Counted from the stretch's first letter, positions 19,767-31,039 are shown. The stretch is 57,081 bases of DNA from Acidimicrobiales bacterium (GCA_017883045.1 JADGOJ010000004.1:1-57081); one strand, 5' to 3'. A program made the numbers and translations. The notes: generated by a model not told the origin, from the letters alone.

Positions 19767-20422
19767 GCCAGCCCCCGCTCGTGCACGATCGCCTCGATGG
19801 CGCTCGTCACCTCGTCGGGGCTCTGGTCGCCGTCGACGGTGACCAGCAGACCCCGCGACTCGTAGAAGGCGAGGAGGGGCTCGGTGTCACGCTCGTAGGT
19901 CTCGAGGCGCTTGCGAATCGCCTCGGGCTGGTCATCGGCGCGTTGAACGACGTCGCCGCCGCAGTTCGTGCAGGTGCCCGAGATGGCCTCGACGTCGGTG
20001 TCGCGGTAGATCGCCCCGCACTCTTGGCAGATGCGCCGCGACGAGAGACGCTGGGTCACCAGTTCGATGGGCACGTCGAGATTGATGCAGAGCTTGATGC
20101 CGTCGTCGCCCAGGATCCGCTCGAGGGCCTCGGCCTGGCCGAGGGTGCGGGGGAAGCCATCGAGCAGTCCGCCCGACTGAGCGTCGGGCTCTTCGAAGCG
20201 CTCCCTCACCAGTTCGATGACCAGGTCGTCCGAGACGAGCGCGCCCGAATCGAGCACCGAGGCGACCTCGCGGCCGAGCGGCGAGCCGGCCTTGACCGCA
20301 CCGCGCAGGATGTCGCCCGTCGAGATGTGCGGGATGCCGTAGGACGCCGCTAGGCGCTTGCACTGTGTTCCCTTGCCGGCGCCCTGTTTGCCCAGGACGA
20401 CGAGATTCAGACGTGCTGGCAT
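19763..20422 (-). CDS. adk: Adenylate kinase with Zn-type LID (CxxC...CxxC)
   Basis: LVVLGKQGAGKGTQCKRLAASYGIPHISTGDILR...CQECGAIYRDTDVEAISGTCTNCGG. Confidence 0.95.
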   Translation of the reverse strand: MPARLNLVVLGKQGAGKGTQCKRLAASYGIPHISTGDILRGAVKAGSPLGREVASVLDSGALVSDDLVIELVRERFEEPDAQSGGLLDGFPRTLGQAEALERILGDDGIKLCINLDVPIELVTQRLSSRRICQECGAIYRDTDVEAISGTCTNCGGDVVQRADDQPEAIRKRLETYERDTEPLLAFYESRGLLVTVDGDQSPDEVTSAIEAIVHERGLA

Positions 20423-20424
20423 TA

Positions 20425-21714
20425 CTACTTCTTCAAGAAGCCTTCGTAGTTGCGCATCATGAGTTGCGAGTCGATCTGACGCATGGTCTCAAGGGCCACG
20501 CCGACCGCGATCAGCAGTGTTGTGCCGTAGTACGGGAAGCGGTTGATGTTCCACATTGACATGAGGATGCTCGGCACGACCGCCACGGACGCGAGGAAGA
20601 GCGCCCCGACGACGGTGATCCGGCTCAGCAGCTTGGCGAAGTACTTCTCGGTGGGCAGGCCCGGGCGGATCCCCGGCACGAAGCCGCCCTGCTGGCGAAG
20701 CATCTCCGCCTGCTGGTGGGGTTCGAAGGCGATGTACACGTAGAAGAACGTGAAGGCCAGGATCAAGAGGAAGTCAGACAGGATGTAGAAGAAGCTCGTG
20801 GGGTGCAGCGAGGAGTTCACGAAGTTCTGGAAGCCGGTCCACGGGACGATGTTCGACATCAGCACCGGGATGTAGAGCACCGAGGAGGCGAAGATGATCG
20901 GGATAACGCCCGACTGGTTCACCTTCAGCGGAATGTAGGTGGTGTTGCCGCCCATCTCCTTGCGCCCGACCACCCGTCGCGCGAAGGTGACCGGTATGCG
21001 GCGCTGGCCGTTGTCCATGAAGACGATCAGGACGAGCAGGGCGATGGAGATCGCGAGGATCACCAGGAACTTGAACGGTCCGCCCTCGCTCCAGACGGCC
21101 TTGCCGCCCGTGGGCAGGCCCGCGACGACGTTGGCGAAGATCAAGAGGCTCATGCCCTGGCCGATACCGCGCTGGGTGATGAGCTCGGCGAGCCACATGA
21201 CGAAGGCCGTGCCCGCGGTCATGATCGCGACCATGAACAGCCCGAGCCAGATGTTGAACCTCGGGATCAGGTCGATGTTGAAGCCGAGCAGTGCCTGGTC
21301 GTGGCCGTGGAATGCGTAGATCAGGCCCGTCGATTGCAGCAGTGCCAGGCCGATGGTCAGGTACCGGGTGGTCTGGGTGATCTTCTTCTGGCCGACCGCG
21401 CCCTGGTCGCGCCACTGGGTGAGCTTGGGGATGACGGTCGTAAGGAGTTGGATCACGATCGAGCTGGTGATGTAGGGCATGACACCGAGGCCGAAGACCG
21501 CCAGACGCGTCAGCGCGCCACCCGAGAACAGGTTCAAGAACCCGAGCACCCCGCTCGCGCCAGCCTTGGACTGGAGCAGGGTCACCTGGGACCAGCTCAC
21601 ACCAGGGATGGGCAGGTTGGCCCCCAGCTGGTAGAGGCAGATGATCCCGATGGTGAACAGGACCTTGTTGCGAAGGTCCGGTACGCGAAAGATGTTCCCG
21701 AGGCGGCTCAGCAC
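20425..21714 (-). CDS. secY: Preprotein translocase subunit SecY
   Basis: FRVPDLRNKVLFTIGIICLYQLGANLPIPGV...; multi-TM; position in spc operon. Confidence 0.98.
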   Translation of the reverse strand: MLSRLGNIFRVPDLRNKVLFTIGIICLYQLGANLPIPGVSWSQVTLLQSKAGASGVLGFLNLFSGGALTRLAVFGLGVMPYITSSIVIQLLTTVIPKLTQWRDQGAVGQKKITQTTRYLTIGLALLQSTGLIYAFHGHDQALLGFNIDLIPRFNIWLGLFMVAIMTAGTAFVMWLAELITQRGIGQGMSLLIFANVVAGLPTGGKAVWSEGGPFKFLVILAISIALLVLIVFMDNGQRRIPVTFARRVVGRKEMGGNTTYIPLKVNQSGVIPIIFASSVLYIPVLMSNIVPWTGFQNFVNSSLHPTSFFYILSDFLLILAFTFFYVYIAFEPHQQAEMLRQQGGFVPGIRPGLPTEKYFAKLLSRITVVGALFLASVAVVPSILMSMWNINRFPYYGTTLLIAVGVALETMRQIDSQLMMRNYEGFLKK

Positions 21715-21723
21715 GGTGGGGCC

Positions 21724-22209
21724 CTAGCGGTTCTGGTGCTGGTTGCCCGCCGCCGGGGGCCGGACGGCGAACGGCAGGTCCAGTTCGGTCGTGGTGCCAC
21801 CCGCGGCCTCGATGGCGGCCTTCGCTGACGCCGAGAAGCGGTGGGCCGACACGTTCAGCTTCGCGCCGATCGTGCCACGCCCGAGGACCTTGACCAGGTC
21901 CTTCTTGCGGGCCAGTCCCCTCGCGACGAGCACCTCGGGGGTGATGTCGCTCACGCCCAACGCCCCGAGGGCGTCGAGGTTGACGGGCGTGTACTCGACG
22001 CGGAACGGGTTGGTGAAGCCCTTCAGCTTGGGGATGCGCTGGAGCAGCGGCAACTGGCCACCCTCGAAGCCGGCCGGGATCTGGCGACGTGCCTTCTGGC
22101 CCTTGGTGCCACGGCCGGCGGTCTTGCCACCCTTGCCGGCGATACCGCGACCGACGATCTTCTTGCGGTGCGTTGAGCCCTCAGGCGACTTGAGATCGTG
22201 CAACTTCAT
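21724..22209 (-). CDS. rplO: 50S ribosomal protein L15
   Basis: MKLHDLKSPEGSTHRKKIVGRGIAGKGGKTAGRGTKGQKARR. Confidence 0.97.
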   Translation of the reverse strand: MKLHDLKSPEGSTHRKKIVGRGIAGKGGKTAGRGTKGQKARRQIPAGFEGGQLPLLQRIPKLKGFTNPFRVEYTPVNLDALGALGVSDITPEVLVARGLARKKDLVKVLGRGTIGAKLNVSAHRFSASAKAAIEAAGGTTTELDLPFAVRPPAAGNQHQNR

Positions 22210-22391
22210 CAGTTGACCTCTTCCACTTTGATCAGGTGCGGCACGCGGGCGATCATCCCGTGGATCTCGGGACGGTCGGGCAACACGTTGGACTGGCCGA
22301 TGCCGCGCAGCCCGAGCGCACGCAGGGTCCCGCGGTGCTTGGGCTTCGTGGCGATCGCCGAACGAATCTGGGTTACTTTCAACTGGGTCAT
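22209..22391 (-). CDS. rpmD: 50S ribosomal protein L30
   Basis: LKVTQIRSAIATKPKHRGTLRALGLRGIGQSNVLPDRPEIHGMIARVPHLI. Confidence 0.97.
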   Translation of the reverse strand: MTQLKVTQIRSAIATKPKHRGTLRALGLRGIGQSNVLPDRPEIHGMIARVPHLIKVEEVN

Positions 22392-22393
22392 GA

Positions 22394-22948
22394 CTAGGCC
22401 TCCGTCACCTTGAACAGGTCACCCTCGCGCTGACGCTCGCGGTAGGCGCGCAGCGTGCCACTGGGGATGACGTGGTCGGCGGTCTTGTCACGCGACGCCG
22501 CGATCTCCTCGGGACGGCGCAACTGCTTGAGCCCCTCGATCGTGGCGTGGGCGACGTTGATGCCGTTGGACGAACCGAGCGACTTCGCGATGATGTCCTT
22601 CACGCCGGCCATCTCGAGGATGGCGCGCGCGGCGCCGCCGGCGATGACGCCGGTTCCCGGAGCCGCGGGCTTCATGAGCACACGCCCGGCACCCGAGGCG
22701 CCAAGGACCGGGTAGACGATCGTCGTGCCGGCCAGGGGCACGTCGAAGAGGTTCTTGCGAGCCTCTTCGATGCCCTTCTGCACGGCGAGACCGGCTTCCT
22801 TGGCCTTGCCGTAGCCGAGTCCGACGCGGCCCTTGCCGTCGCCGATCACCATGAGTGCGGTGAACGAGAAACGGCGTCCACCCTTCACTACTTTCGACAC
22901 GCGATTCACTTTGATGGTGCGCTCTTCGTACTGCTCTAGGTCGGCCAT
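22394..22948 (-). CDS. rpsE: 30S ribosomal protein S5
   Basis: [45 protein letters not shown]. Confidence 0.98.
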   Translation of the reverse strand: MADLEQYEERTIKVNRVSKVVKGGRRFSFTALMVIGDGKGRVGLGYGKAKEAGLAVQKGIEEARKNLFDVPLAGTTIVYPVLGASGAGRVLMKPAAPGTGVIAGGAARAILEMAGVKDIIAKSLGSSNGINVAHATIEGLKQLRRPEEIAASRDKTADHVIPSGTLRAYRERQREGDLFKVTEA

Positions 22949-23304
22949 TAGAACTCCAGTCCGGCGGCGCGAAGGGCGTCGGCGAATGCCGCGACCCGGC
23001 CGTGGTAGTCGAATCCGCCGCGGTCGAAGACCACGGTGGTGATGTGGGAATCCTTGGCCCGCTGGGCCAAGAGTCCGGCGACGGCCTTGGCACCGTCGAT
23101 GTTGCCGCCGCTGGTGCCCTTCAGACCGGCCTCGACCGATGACGCGGCGGCCAGGGTGCGACCAGCGACGTCGTCGATGATCTGTGCCGAGATGTGCTTG
23201 TTCGTGCGGCTCACGGCGACACGCGGACGCTCAGCCGTGCCCGAGAGGCGACGACGGATGCGGGCGTGACGGCGCTGACGCAGTTCACGGGTAGAACGTG
23301 CCAT
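22948..23304 (-). CDS. rplR: 50S ribosomal protein L18
   Basis: [45 protein letters not shown]. Confidence 0.98.
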   Translation of the reverse strand: MARSTRELRQRRHARIRRRLSGTAERPRVAVSRTNKHISAQIIDDVAGRTLAAASSVEAGLKGTSGGNIDGAKAVAGLLAQRAKDSHITTVVFDRGGFDYHGRVAAFADALRAAGLEF

Positions 23305-23843
23305 TACTTCGCAGCCTTTCCTGCCTTGCGCATAACTCGTTCACCGAGGTAGCGCACACCCTTGCCCTTGTAGGGCTCGGGCTTACGGAGTTTGCGGATC
23401 GACGCGGCCACCTGGCCAACGACTTCCTTGTCAGCACCCTTGATGATCACTCGCGTGGGGGCCGGCACCTCGAAGGTGATGCCCTCGGGCGCGGTGAACT
23501 TCACCGGGTGAGAGAAGCCGAGCGCCAGGTCGAGCACGCCGGGACCGCCAGCGGCCGCGCGGTAGCCGACGCCGATAATCTCGAGCTCCTTCGACCAGCC
23601 CTCGGTGACGCCGGTCACCATGTTCGAGACCAGTGTGCGGGTCAGGCCGTGCAACGAGCGGTACACCGTCTCGTCGTTGACGCGGTCGACCGTGAGCACG
23701 TCGCCCTCCTGGGCCAGCGTGATGCCGTCGGGGACGTTGCGGGTCATGGTCCCGTTGGGACCCTTCACCGTGACGACGCCGTCGGCCATGCTCACGGTCA
23801 CCGCTGGCGGCACCGTGATGGGGTTACGACCAATACGTGACAT
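23304..23843 (-). CDS. rplF: 50S ribosomal protein L6
   Basis: [33 protein letters not shown]...[12 protein letters not shown]. Confidence 0.98.
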   Translation of the reverse strand: MSRIGRNPITVPPAVTVSMADGVVTVKGPNGTMTRNVPDGITLAQEGDVLTVDRVNDETVYRSLHGLTRTLVSNMVTGVTEGWSKELEIIGVGYRAAAGGPGVLDLALGFSHPVKFTAPEGITFEVPAPTRVIIKGADKEVVGQVAASIRKLRKPEPYKGKGVRYLGERVMRKAGKAAK

Positions 23844-23873
23844 CAGCGAACCTCCAGTGGGGTTGTCGGTCGG

Positions 23874-24278
23874 TTACCAGACATAACAGAGCACCTCGCC
23901 ACCCAGCTTGGCCTTGCGGGCTTCGCGGTCGGTCATGAGGCCGTGGCTCGTCGAGACCACCGCGACACCGACGCCGCCAAGCACCTTGGGCATCTGGTCG
24001 GACTTCTTGTAGATCCGCAGACCCGGCTTGGAGACTCGCTTGATACCGATGATGGTCTTCTTGCGGTCCTCTGAGTACTTCAAGCTGATCTCGAGCTGCG
24101 AGCCGGGCTTGCCGTCGATCTTCGTGACGGTGAAGCCCGAGATGAAGCCCTCCCTCTGGAGGACCTTCGCGAGGTTCTCCTTCAGCTTCGAGCTGGGCAT
24201 CTTCACCGTGTCGAACATGGCGGAATTCGCGTTGCGAATTCGCGTGAGCATGTCGGCGATGGGGTCAGTCATTGTCAT
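23874..24278 (-). CDS. rpsH: 30S ribosomal protein S8
   Basis: [46 protein letters not shown]; start inside the longer ORF. Confidence 0.97.
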   Translation of the reverse strand: MTMTDPIADMLTRIRNANSAMFDTVKMPSSKLKENLAKVLQREGFISGFTVTKIDGKPGSQLEISLKYSEDRKKTIIGIKRVSKPGLRIYKKSDQMPKVLGGVGVAVVSTSHGLMTDREARKAKLGGEVLCYVW

Positions 24279-24288
24279 TGCTGTCCTC

Positions 24289-24474
24289 CTACCAACTTGC
24301 CTTCGTGACGCCGGGAATCTCGCCGGCGTGGACCATCTGACGCAAGCAGATACGGCAAAGGCCGAACTTGCGGTACACCGAGCGCGGGCGACCGCACCGC
24401 TCGCAACGCGTGTAGGCACGCGTCGAGAACTTCGGAGTCTTCTGCTGCTTGATTCGAAGAGCTTTCTTCGCCAT
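24289..24474 (-). CDS. rpsZ: 30S ribosomal protein S14 type Z (zinc-binding)
   Basis: [61 protein letters not shown]. Confidence 0.98.
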   Translation of the reverse strand: MAKKALRIKQQKTPKFSTRAYTRCERCGRPRSVYRKFGLCRICLRQMVHAGEIPGVTKASW

Positions 24475-24476
24475 GT

Positions 24477-25040
24477 CTATCGATTCTCCTGCTTGAAGGG
24501 GAAGCCGTAGGCCCGCAAGAATGCGCGACCCTGCTCGTCGTTCGCGGCCGTGGTGACGATCGTGATGTCGAAACCACGCGGCGCGTCGATCTTGTCGTAG
24601 TCGACCTCGGGGAAGATCAACTGGTCGTTGACACCGAAGGTGTAGTTGCCTCGCCCGTCGAACGACTTGGGCGACAGACCTCGGAAGTCACGGATTCGCG
24701 GAATCGCGAGGCTCAGCAGACGGTCGAAGAACTCCCAGGCGCGGTCGCCGCGCAGGGTGACCTTCACGCCGATGGGCTGCTCCTCGCGCAGCTTGAAGCT
24801 CGCGATCGACTTCTTGGCCCGCGTGACGATCGGCTTCTGGCCGGTGATCAGCTCGAGGTCGCGCTGGGCGCCCTCGAGCAGCGAGGCCTGCTGGGTGGCC
24901 CGCCCGACTCCGGAGTTCAAGACGATCTTTTCGAGGCGAGGCACCTGCATGATGTTGTCGAGGCCCAACTCTTCCTTGAGAGCCTGACGGATCTCTTGGT
25001 CGTAGCGGACCTTCAGACGTGGACGGGTTGTCGTGCTCAT
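24477..25040 (-). CDS. rplE: 50S ribosomal protein L5
   Basis: [41 protein letters not shown]; start MSTTTRP overlaps rplX stop (ATGA). Confidence 0.97.
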   Translation of the reverse strand: MSTTTRPRLKVRYDQEIRQALKEELGLDNIMQVPRLEKIVLNSGVGRATQQASLLEGAQRDLELITGQKPIVTRAKKSIASFKLREEQPIGVKVTLRGDRAWEFFDRLLSLAIPRIRDFRGLSPKSFDGRGNYTFGVNDQLIFPEVDYDKIDAPRGFDITIVTTAANDEQGRAFLRAYGFPFKQENR

Positions 25041-25342
25041 AGCGACTCTCCACACTTGCGGCAAACGCGCACCTTGGCGTCCTCGGTGATCTTGTAGCCG
25101 ACCTTGGCCGGACCCTTATGGCCGTCGCACCACAGCGCGACGTTCGACACGTGCAGCGGCATCAACTTGTCGATGATGCCGGCCTGCATGGTCGCGCCGG
25201 CCTGCTTGGTGTGGCGCTTGGCGATGTTGAGGCCGTCGAGGATCACCTTCTGGCTCGCGGGGAGCGCCTCTTCGACCTTGGCGCGCTCGCCGCGGAACTT
25301 TCCCGCGAGGACGAGCACGTCGTCACCTTTATGAATCTTCAT
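25037..25342 (-). CDS. rplX: 50S ribosomal protein L24
   Basis: [46 protein letters not shown]. Confidence 0.97.
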   Translation of the reverse strand: MKIHKGDDVLVLAGKFRGERAKVEEALPASQKVILDGLNIAKRHTKQAGATMQAGIIDKLMPLHVSNVALWCDGHKGPAKVGYKITEDAKVRVCRKCGESL

Positions 25343-25710
25343 TACAGCACCTCCGGCGCCAGTGAGATAATGCGCATGAACTTCTTGTCACGAAGCTCGC
25401 GGCCGACGGGCCCGAAGATTCGGGTACCGCGCGGCTGCAGCTGGTCGTTGATCAGCACCGCCGCATTCTCGTCGAACTTGATGTACGAACCGTCGGGACG
25501 ACGCTTCTCCTTGGCCGTGCGAACGACGACGCAGCGCACCACGTCGCCCTTCTTGACCGCGGCGCCCGGGATGGCGTCCTTCACCGTGGCGATGAAGACG
25601 TCACCGATCGAGGCGTAGCGACGGCGTGAGCCACCGAGCACCCGGATGCACAGGACTTCCTTCGCACCGCTGTTGTCGGCGACCTTGAGGCGGGACTCTT
25701 GCTGGATCAT
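25342..25710 (-). CDS. rplN: 50S ribosomal protein L14
   Basis: [37 protein letters not shown]. Confidence 0.98.
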   Translation of the reverse strand: MIQQESRLKVADNSGAKEVLCIRVLGGSRRRYASIGDVFIATVKDAIPGAAVKKGDVVRCVVVRTAKEKRRPDGSYIKFDENAAVLINDQLQPRGTRIFGPVGRELRDKKFMRIISLAPEVL

Positions 25711-25985
25711 CGAGCACGCTCCACTATCTCGGTCAGGCGCCAGCGCTTCAGCTTGGACAGGGGGCGGGTCTCCTGCACGCGAACCTTGTCGCCGATCTTG
25801 GCTTCGCCCTTCTCGTCGTGGACGTAGAGCTTCTTGGTGCGCTGCACGGTCTTGCCGTAACGGGGGTGGCTTACGCGCTCGTTCACCGCCACGACCAAGG
25901 TCGAGTCCATCTTGTTCGAGAGGACGATGCCCTCGCGTACCTTGCGGGGGTTCTCTCGCGTTGTTTCGTTCGTCGAGTCAGTCAT
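25707..25985 (-). CDS. rpsQ: 30S ribosomal protein S17
   Basis: [45 protein letters not shown]. Confidence 0.98.
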   Translation of the reverse strand: MTDSTNETTRENPRKVREGIVLSNKMDSTLVVAVNERVSHPRYGKTVQRTKKLYVHDEKGEAKIGDKVRVQETRPLSKLKRWRLTEIVERAR

Positions 25986-25987
25986 GA

Positions 25988-26221
25988 CTACTCACCTTCT
26001 CTTACGGCTTCGGCGGCCGCGATCTCACGCTCGCGCATGAACGTCGACAGGCGCGCGATGTCCCTGCGCACCAGTCCCAGTCGGGCCGAGTTGTCGAGTT
26101 GGCCGGTCGCCAACTGGAAGCGGAGGTTGAACAGCTCACGGCGGGCTTCGCCGAGTCGCTCCACCAGTTCGTGGTCTCCGAGGAGTCGCATCTCCGCGAC
26201 GCGTTCTTTGGTCGTTGCCAT
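25988..26221 (-). CDS. rpmC: 50S ribosomal protein L29
   Basis: [44 protein letters not shown]. Confidence 0.96.
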   Translation of the reverse strand: MATTKERVAEMRLLGDHELVERLGEARRELFNLRFQLATGQLDNSARLGLVRRDIARLSTFMREREIAAAEAVREGE

Positions 26222-26658
26222 TAGATGGTCACCTCCGGGGTGCCGTGCGTGCCGGGACGCACGACGAACTTGGCCTTGATCGGCAACTTCTGGATGGCGC
26301 GCTCCATGGCGGCGCGCGCCAGGGTCTCGTCGACTCCACCGAGCTCGAACATGATGCGTCCGGGCTTCACGACGGCGACCCAGAACTCGGGATTGCCCTT
26401 GCCCGAGCCCATACGTGTCTCGGCCGGCTTCTGGGTGACGGGCTTGTCCGGGAACACCCGGATCCAGACCTTGCCACCACGCTTGACGTGACGGGTCATC
26501 GCGATACGAGCGGCCTCGATCTGACGAGCGGTGATCCAGCCCCTCTCGAGGGCCTGGATGCCGAAGTCGCCGAAGCTCAACTCGACGCCGCCCTTGGCCA
26601 TACCGGCCATGCGACCGCGCTGCTGCTTGCGGTGCTTCACCTTGCGGGGCATCAACAT
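26221..26658 (-). CDS. rplP: 50S ribosomal protein L16
   Basis: [71 protein letters not shown]. Confidence 0.98.
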   Translation of the reverse strand: MLMPRKVKHRKQQRGRMAGMAKGGVELSFGDFGIQALERGWITARQIEAARIAMTRHVKRGGKVWIRVFPDKPVTQKPAETRMGSGKGNPEFWVAVVKPGRIMFELGGVDETLARAAMERAIQKLPIKAKFVVRPGTHGTPEVTI

Positions 26659-26660
26659 GA

Positions 26661-27587
26661 TTACTCAGCGTCCTTTCGGAAGTGGGGGGTGTCGGTGTGC
26701 TCTTGGGCCGTGCGTCGCTCGATCTCTTCCTCGACGCTCAACTGGGCTTCGACCTCGGGGGTCGCCGCCAACAGGTCGACGGGGTTCACGTCCACGACGG
26801 CTTCCTCGGCGACGGGCTCGGCCTCGACGCGACGGCGTCCACCGCCGGCGCGAACGACGCCCTTGGGTGCGCCCGCGGCGCCCGCGGCGACCGGCACGGC
26901 GTCCCCGGCGGCCATCGCGGCCTCGCGGACGATCTTCTCGTCGTTGGTCAACTGGTAGGGCAGGATATCGCCCTTGTAGATCCAGACCTTCACGCCGATG
27001 CGACCGGTCGAGGTGCGAGCCTCACGAAAGCCGTAGTCGATGTCCGCGCGAAGGGTGTGCAATGGCACGCGGCCTTCACGGTAGGACTCGCGACGAGACA
27101 TTTCCGCGCCACCGAGGCGGCCTGAGGCTTGGATCTTGACGCCCATGGCCCCGGCCTTCTGGACGGTCTGGATGCCACGCTTCATGGCGCGGCGGAAGGC
27201 CACGCGACGAAGGAGCTGGTCGCAGATGCCCTGGGCGATCAATGCGGCGTCCAACTCGGGCTGCTTGATCTCCTGGATGTTCAGCGAGATCTTGTTCTTC
27301 TGGCCCGTGATCTTCTCGAGGTCCTTCTTCAGGCGCTCGGCCTCAGCACCGCGGCGACCGATCACGATGCCCGGGCGGGCCGTGTGGATGTCGACGCGGA
27401 TGCGGTCGGAGTTGCGTTCGATCTCGATGCGGCTCACGGCGGCGCTCTCGAGCTGCTTGGTCAGGTAATCGCGGATCTTCCAGTCCTCGATGACGAGGTC
27501 CTTGTATCCGCGCTCCTTGAACCAGCGCGACTTCCAGTCCGTCGTGATGCCGAGACGGAAACCGTAGGGGTTTACCTTCTGACCCAT
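26661..27587 (-). CDS. rpsC: 30S ribosomal protein S3 with C-terminal extension
   Basis: [23 protein letters not shown]...; 308 aa with non-canonical tail rich in E/A/V. Confidence 0.98.
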   Translation of the reverse strand: MGQKVNPYGFRLGITTDWKSRWFKERGYKDLVIEDWKIRDYLTKQLESAAVSRIEIERNSDRIRVDIHTARPGIVIGRRGAEAERLKKDLEKITGQKNKISLNIQEIKQPELDAALIAQGICDQLLRRVAFRRAMKRGIQTVQKAGAMGVKIQASGRLGGAEMSRRESYREGRVPLHTLRADIDYGFREARTSTGRIGVKVWIYKGDILPYQLTNDEKIVREAAMAAGDAVPVAAGAAGAPKGVVRAGGGRRRVEAEPVAEEAVVDVNPVDLLAATPEVEAQLSVEEEIERRTAQEHTDTPHFRKDAE

Positions 27588-28285
27588 TACTTCGTCTCCT
27601 CAGTGGTGTCGTCCGACACCGTCGTGTCCGCAGGGGTCTCCTCGGCGTCCGTTACCTCGACCTGTTCGTCAACGACTTCCGTTCCGACGGCGTCGTTCTC
27701 GACAACGCCCTCGACGGGGTTGTTCACGACGTCGAACTCCATGACGTCGGTCTCACTCGCCTCGTTCTCGATCGCCTCGTTCTCGAGTGCTTCGGCTGCG
27801 GCGGTCTCGCGCTTGTTGAGGCTCGCGGTCTGGTCGGCGCGACGGCGCGACGACGCGACGCGACGCGAGCGCGAGACGACGGCCTGCGCGGAGCGAGCGG
27901 CCCTCAGGACCTCGAGGCGGTCGTCGTCGAGGCGCGACACGATCACGGTGATGTGGCACGAACGCTTGCGGATCTTGCCCGCACGACCGCGCGCACGCGG
28001 CGTGAAGCGCTTCATCGTGATGCCCTCGTCGGCGTAGGCGGCCGAGACGAAGAGCTCGTCGGCCTGCATGCCGTCGTTGTTCACGGCGTTGGCGACAGCC
28101 GAAGCCAGCACCTTGCCGATGACGTCGGCGGCCTCGCGGGTCGTGCCCGCCAGGATCTCGCGCGCGGTGGTGACGTCCTCATTGCGGATGATGTTCAGCA
28201 CGACTCGGGCCTTGCTGGCCGACATGTGGTAGCCGCGCAGCGTGGCGCGGGTCCCCGGGCGTTCGTTGATCTTGGGACCGGTCAT
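27587..28285 (-). CDS. rplV: 50S ribosomal protein L22 with ~110-aa mostly acidic C-terminal extension
   Basis: [33 protein letters not shown]...[27 protein letters not shown] then an E/D/T-rich tail. Confidence 0.97.
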   Translation of the reverse strand: MTGPKINERPGTRATLRGYHMSASKARVVLNIIRNEDVTTAREILAGTTREAADVIGKVLASAVANAVNNDGMQADELFVSAAYADEGITMKRFTPRARGRAGKIRKRSCHITVIVSRLDDDRLEVLRAARSAQAVVSRSRRVASSRRRADQTASLNKRETAAAEALENEAIENEASETDVMEFDVVNNPVEGVVENDAVGTEVVDEQVEVTDAEETPADTTVSDDTTEETK

Positions 28286-28563
28286 TAGCGCTTACCCGTC
28301 TTTTCCTGGCCGGCGTGGAACCTGAAGGTGCGCGTCGGGGCGAACTCACCAAGTTTGTGGCCGACCATCGACTCGTTGACGAACACCGGCACGTGACGAC
28401 GACCGTCGTGGACCGCGAAGGTGTGCCCGACCATGTCGGGGATCACCGTCGAGCGTCGGCTCCAGGTCTTGATGACCTTCTTCTCGTTGGCCGCGTTCAT
28501 GGCGTCCACCTTCTTCAACAGGTGGGCGTCGATGAATGGGCCCTTCTTTAAGCTGCGTGACAT
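28285..28563 (-). CDS. rpsS: 30S ribosomal protein S19
   Basis: [55 protein letters not shown]. Confidence 0.98.
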   Translation of the reverse strand: MSRSLKKGPFIDAHLLKKVDAMNAANEKKVIKTWSRRSTVIPDMVGHTFAVHDGRRHVPVFVNESMVGHKLGEFAPTRTFRFHAGQEKTGKR

Positions 28564-28570
28564 TTTCTAC

Positions 28571-29404
28571 CTACCTCCGCGAGCCGCGTCCACGGCGACG
28601 ACGAATAATGAGCGCGTCTGATGCCTTTGGCAGACGCGTACGACCTTCTGGCTGACCCCACGGCGAAACGGGGTGACGTCCACCGGAAGTCTTGCCTTCA
28701 CCGCCACCGAGCGGGTGGTCGACCGGGTTCATGGCGACACCACGCGTCTGGGGGCGGATGCCCTTCCAGCGGTTGCGTCCGGCCTTGCCGATCTTGATGA
28801 GTTCGTGCTCCGAGTTGCCGACGATGCCGAGCGTGGCACGACAGTCGATCGGCACGCGGCGCATCTCGGTCGAGGGAAGGCGGAGTGTGGCGTAGTCGCC
28901 CTCCTTCGCGACGATCTGGACACTCATGCCGGCGCTGCGGGCCATCTTGCCGCCGCCGCCGGGGCGAAGCTCCACGTTGTGGACCGTCGAACCGGTAGGG
29001 ATGAATCGCATCGGCAGCGAGTTACCCGCGCGGATGTCGGCCTTGGGGCCGGACTCGACCATGTCGCCCACCTTCAGACCGTTGGGCGCGAGGATGTAGC
29101 GCTTCTCACCGTCGAGGTAGTGCAGCAGGGCGATGCGACAGGTGCGGTTCGGGTCGTACTCGATGGCCGCGACCTTGGCCGGGACACCATCCTTGTTGCG
29201 CTTGAAGTCGATGATGCGGTACTGCTGCTTGTGGCCACCACCGCGGTGACGCGACGTCTTGCGGCCGTTCGCGTTTCGTCCACCCGTCTTGGGCTTGGAG
29301 GCGAGCAGCGACTTCTCCGGCGTCGACTTCGTGATGTCGGCGAAGTCCGACACCGTCTGGAAGCGACGACCGGGGCTGGTTGGTTTGCGTTGACGCAGTG
29401 CCAT
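28571..29404 (-). CDS. rplB: 50S ribosomal protein L2
   Basis: [21 protein letters not shown]...[47 protein letters not shown]. Confidence 0.98.
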   Translation of the reverse strand: MALRQRKPTSPGRRFQTVSDFADITKSTPEKSLLASKPKTGGRNANGRKTSRHRGGGHKQQYRIIDFKRNKDGVPAKVAAIEYDPNRTCRIALLHYLDGEKRYILAPNGLKVGDMVESGPKADIRAGNSLPMRFIPTGSTVHNVELRPGGGGKMARSAGMSVQIVAKEGDYATLRLPSTEMRRVPIDCRATLGIVGNSEHELIKIGKAGRNRWKGIRPQTRGVAMNPVDHPLGGGEGKTSGGRHPVSPWGQPEGRTRLPKASDALIIRRRRGRGSRR

Positions 29405-29412
29405 GGCAGTCC

Positions 29413-29703
29413 TTAACTCTCGAAGAGGTTGATCGTGTCGCCCTGCTTGAGGGTGACGATGGCCCGCTTGGTGCTGGGGCGAGCGCCCACGACACCGGTA
29501 CGGCGATTGCGTGTCGCCTTGCCCTTGCGGTTGAGGGTATTGACGTTGGTGACCTTGACATTGAAGGCCTGCTCAACGGCGTTGCGAACGTCGATCTTGG
29601 TCGCCCGAGGGTCGACGATGAAGACGTAGGTGTGGTTGTCCATCAGTCCGTAGGTCTTCTCCGAGACGACGGGACGGATAAGGACACTCATGGCGTCGCG
29701 CAT
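29413..29703 (-). CDS. rplW: 50S ribosomal protein L23
   Basis: [55 protein letters not shown]. Confidence 0.97.
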   Translation of the reverse strand: MRDAMSVLIRPVVSEKTYGLMDNHTYVFIVDPRATKIDVRNAVEQAFNVKVTNVNTLNRKGKATRNRRTGVVGARPSTKRAIVTLKQGDTINLFES

Positions 29704-30383
29704 CAGCTGTTCTCCTTCGCGATGGGCAAGGTGGCGTCGGTGAAGAGCACCCAGTCCGAGTCGAGGACGTCGTAGGCGTTGACCTCGCCGGCGTCGATGG
29801 TCTTGACGTTCATCAGGTTGCGGAACGAGGAGAAGGCGACCGCGTCGTCACGGCTCAGCACGACGAGGATCTTGCCCTCGAGGCCGAGCGCGTTCAGCGA
29901 CTTGACCGCTTCCTTGGTCTTGGGCTCGCTCCAGTCGCCGAAGCCGTCGACCAGGGCCACGCGTTCGAGCGCGGCACGGTCCGACAGCGCCGAGTAGAGC
30001 GCCAGGCGGATCATCTTCTTGGGCGTCTTCTGGTCGTACTTGCGGGGCTTCGGTCCGAGGGCGATGCCGCCACCCGGGTAGTGCGGCGCGCGGATGGTCC
30101 CCTGACGGGCGCCACCGGTGCCCTTCTGGTTGAAAGGCTTCTTGCCACCACCGCGTACTTCCTTGCGGGTCTTGGTCGACTGGGTGCCGGCGCGCTTGGC
30201 GGCGAGCTGGGCCTTGACGACCTGGTGCATCACGGCCATGTTGGGCTCGATGCCGAAGATGGTCGGCTCGAGGTCGACGGTGCCGAGCTCGGCGCCGTCG
30301 AGGGACTTGCGCGCCACCGAGCGGCTGGCGGGGGCCGGACGGTCCTTCTTGATCGGACCGCGCAGTGTAAAGACGTCGCTCAT
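29703..30383 (-). CDS. rplD: 50S ribosomal protein L4
   Basis: RAGTQSTKTRKEVRGGGKKPFNQKGTGGARQGTIRAPHYPGGGIALGPKPR. Confidence 0.97.
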   Translation of the reverse strand: MSDVFTLRGPIKKDRPAPASRSVARKSLDGAELGTVDLEPTIFGIEPNMAVMHQVVKAQLAAKRAGTQSTKTRKEVRGGGKKPFNQKGTGGARQGTIRAPHYPGGGIALGPKPRKYDQKTPKKMIRLALYSALSDRAALERVALVDGFGDWSEPKTKEAVKSLNALGLEGKILVVLSRDDAVAFSSFRNLMNVKTIDAGEVNAYDVLDSDWVLFTDATLPIAKENS

Positions 30384-31039
30384 CGTGCGCCTCCGGCCTT
30401 CATCGGGTTCTTCACCGACGTGCGCAGAACGACCACGCCGCCGCGAGGGCCGGGCACGGCACCCTTCACGAGCACGAGGTTGCGCTCGACGTCAACGCCG
30501 ATCACTTCGAGGTTGGTGGTGGTGACCTGGCCGCCGCCCATGCGTCCGGCCATCTTCGTGCCCTTGAACACGCGACCGGGGGTCGCGCAGGCACCGATGG
30601 AACCAGGGGCGCGGTGGTGCTTGTGGTTACCGTGCGCGGCGCCCTGTCCCGAGAAGTTGTGGCGCTTCATGCCACCGGCGAAGCCCTTGCCCTTGGACAC
30701 GGCGGTGGCGTCGATCATCTCGCCCTTTTCGAAGGTGTCGACCAGGATCTCCTGGCCCACCGAGTAGCCGCTGACGTCGTCGATGCGAAGCTCGACGAGC
30801 TTCTTGCCCGGCGTGACGCCGGCCTTGTCGAAGTGGCCGAGCTCGGGCTTGGTCATTGTCGACGTACGACGAGTGCCCCACGTGACCTGAAGGGCCGAGT
30901 AGCCCTCCTTCTCGGGGGTCTTCACCTGGACGACGCGAGCTGGGCTGACTCGGACAACAGTCACCGGGATGGCCCGATTCTGGCTGTCCCAGACCTGGGT
31001 CATGCCCACCTTCTCGCCGACGATCGCTTTGGTCGCCAC
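30380..31039 (-). CDS. rplC: 50S ribosomal protein L3
   Basis: VATKAIVGEKVGMTQVWDSQNRAIPVTVVRVSPARVVQVKT...; GTG start preferred over the upstream ATG because of the GAGGG SD. Confidence 0.95.
   Translation of the reverse strand: MATKAIVGEKVGMTQVWDSQNRAIPVTVVRVSPARVVQVKTPEKEGYSALQVTWGTRRTSTMTKPELGHFDKAGVTPGKKLVELRIDDVSGYSVGQEILVDTFEKGEMIDATAVSKGKGFAGGMKRHNFSGQGAAHGNHKHHRAPGSIGACATPGRVFKGTKMAGRMGGGQVTTTNLEVIGVDVERNLVLVKGAVPGPRGGVVVLRTSVKNPMKAGGAR

Noticed and set aside
20395-20421. Adenylate kinase P-loop GKQGAGKGT instead of GPPGAGKGT
   Set aside because: Probably a known lineage variant; the rest of the enzyme and the Zn-LID are intact, so not strong evidence for novelty.
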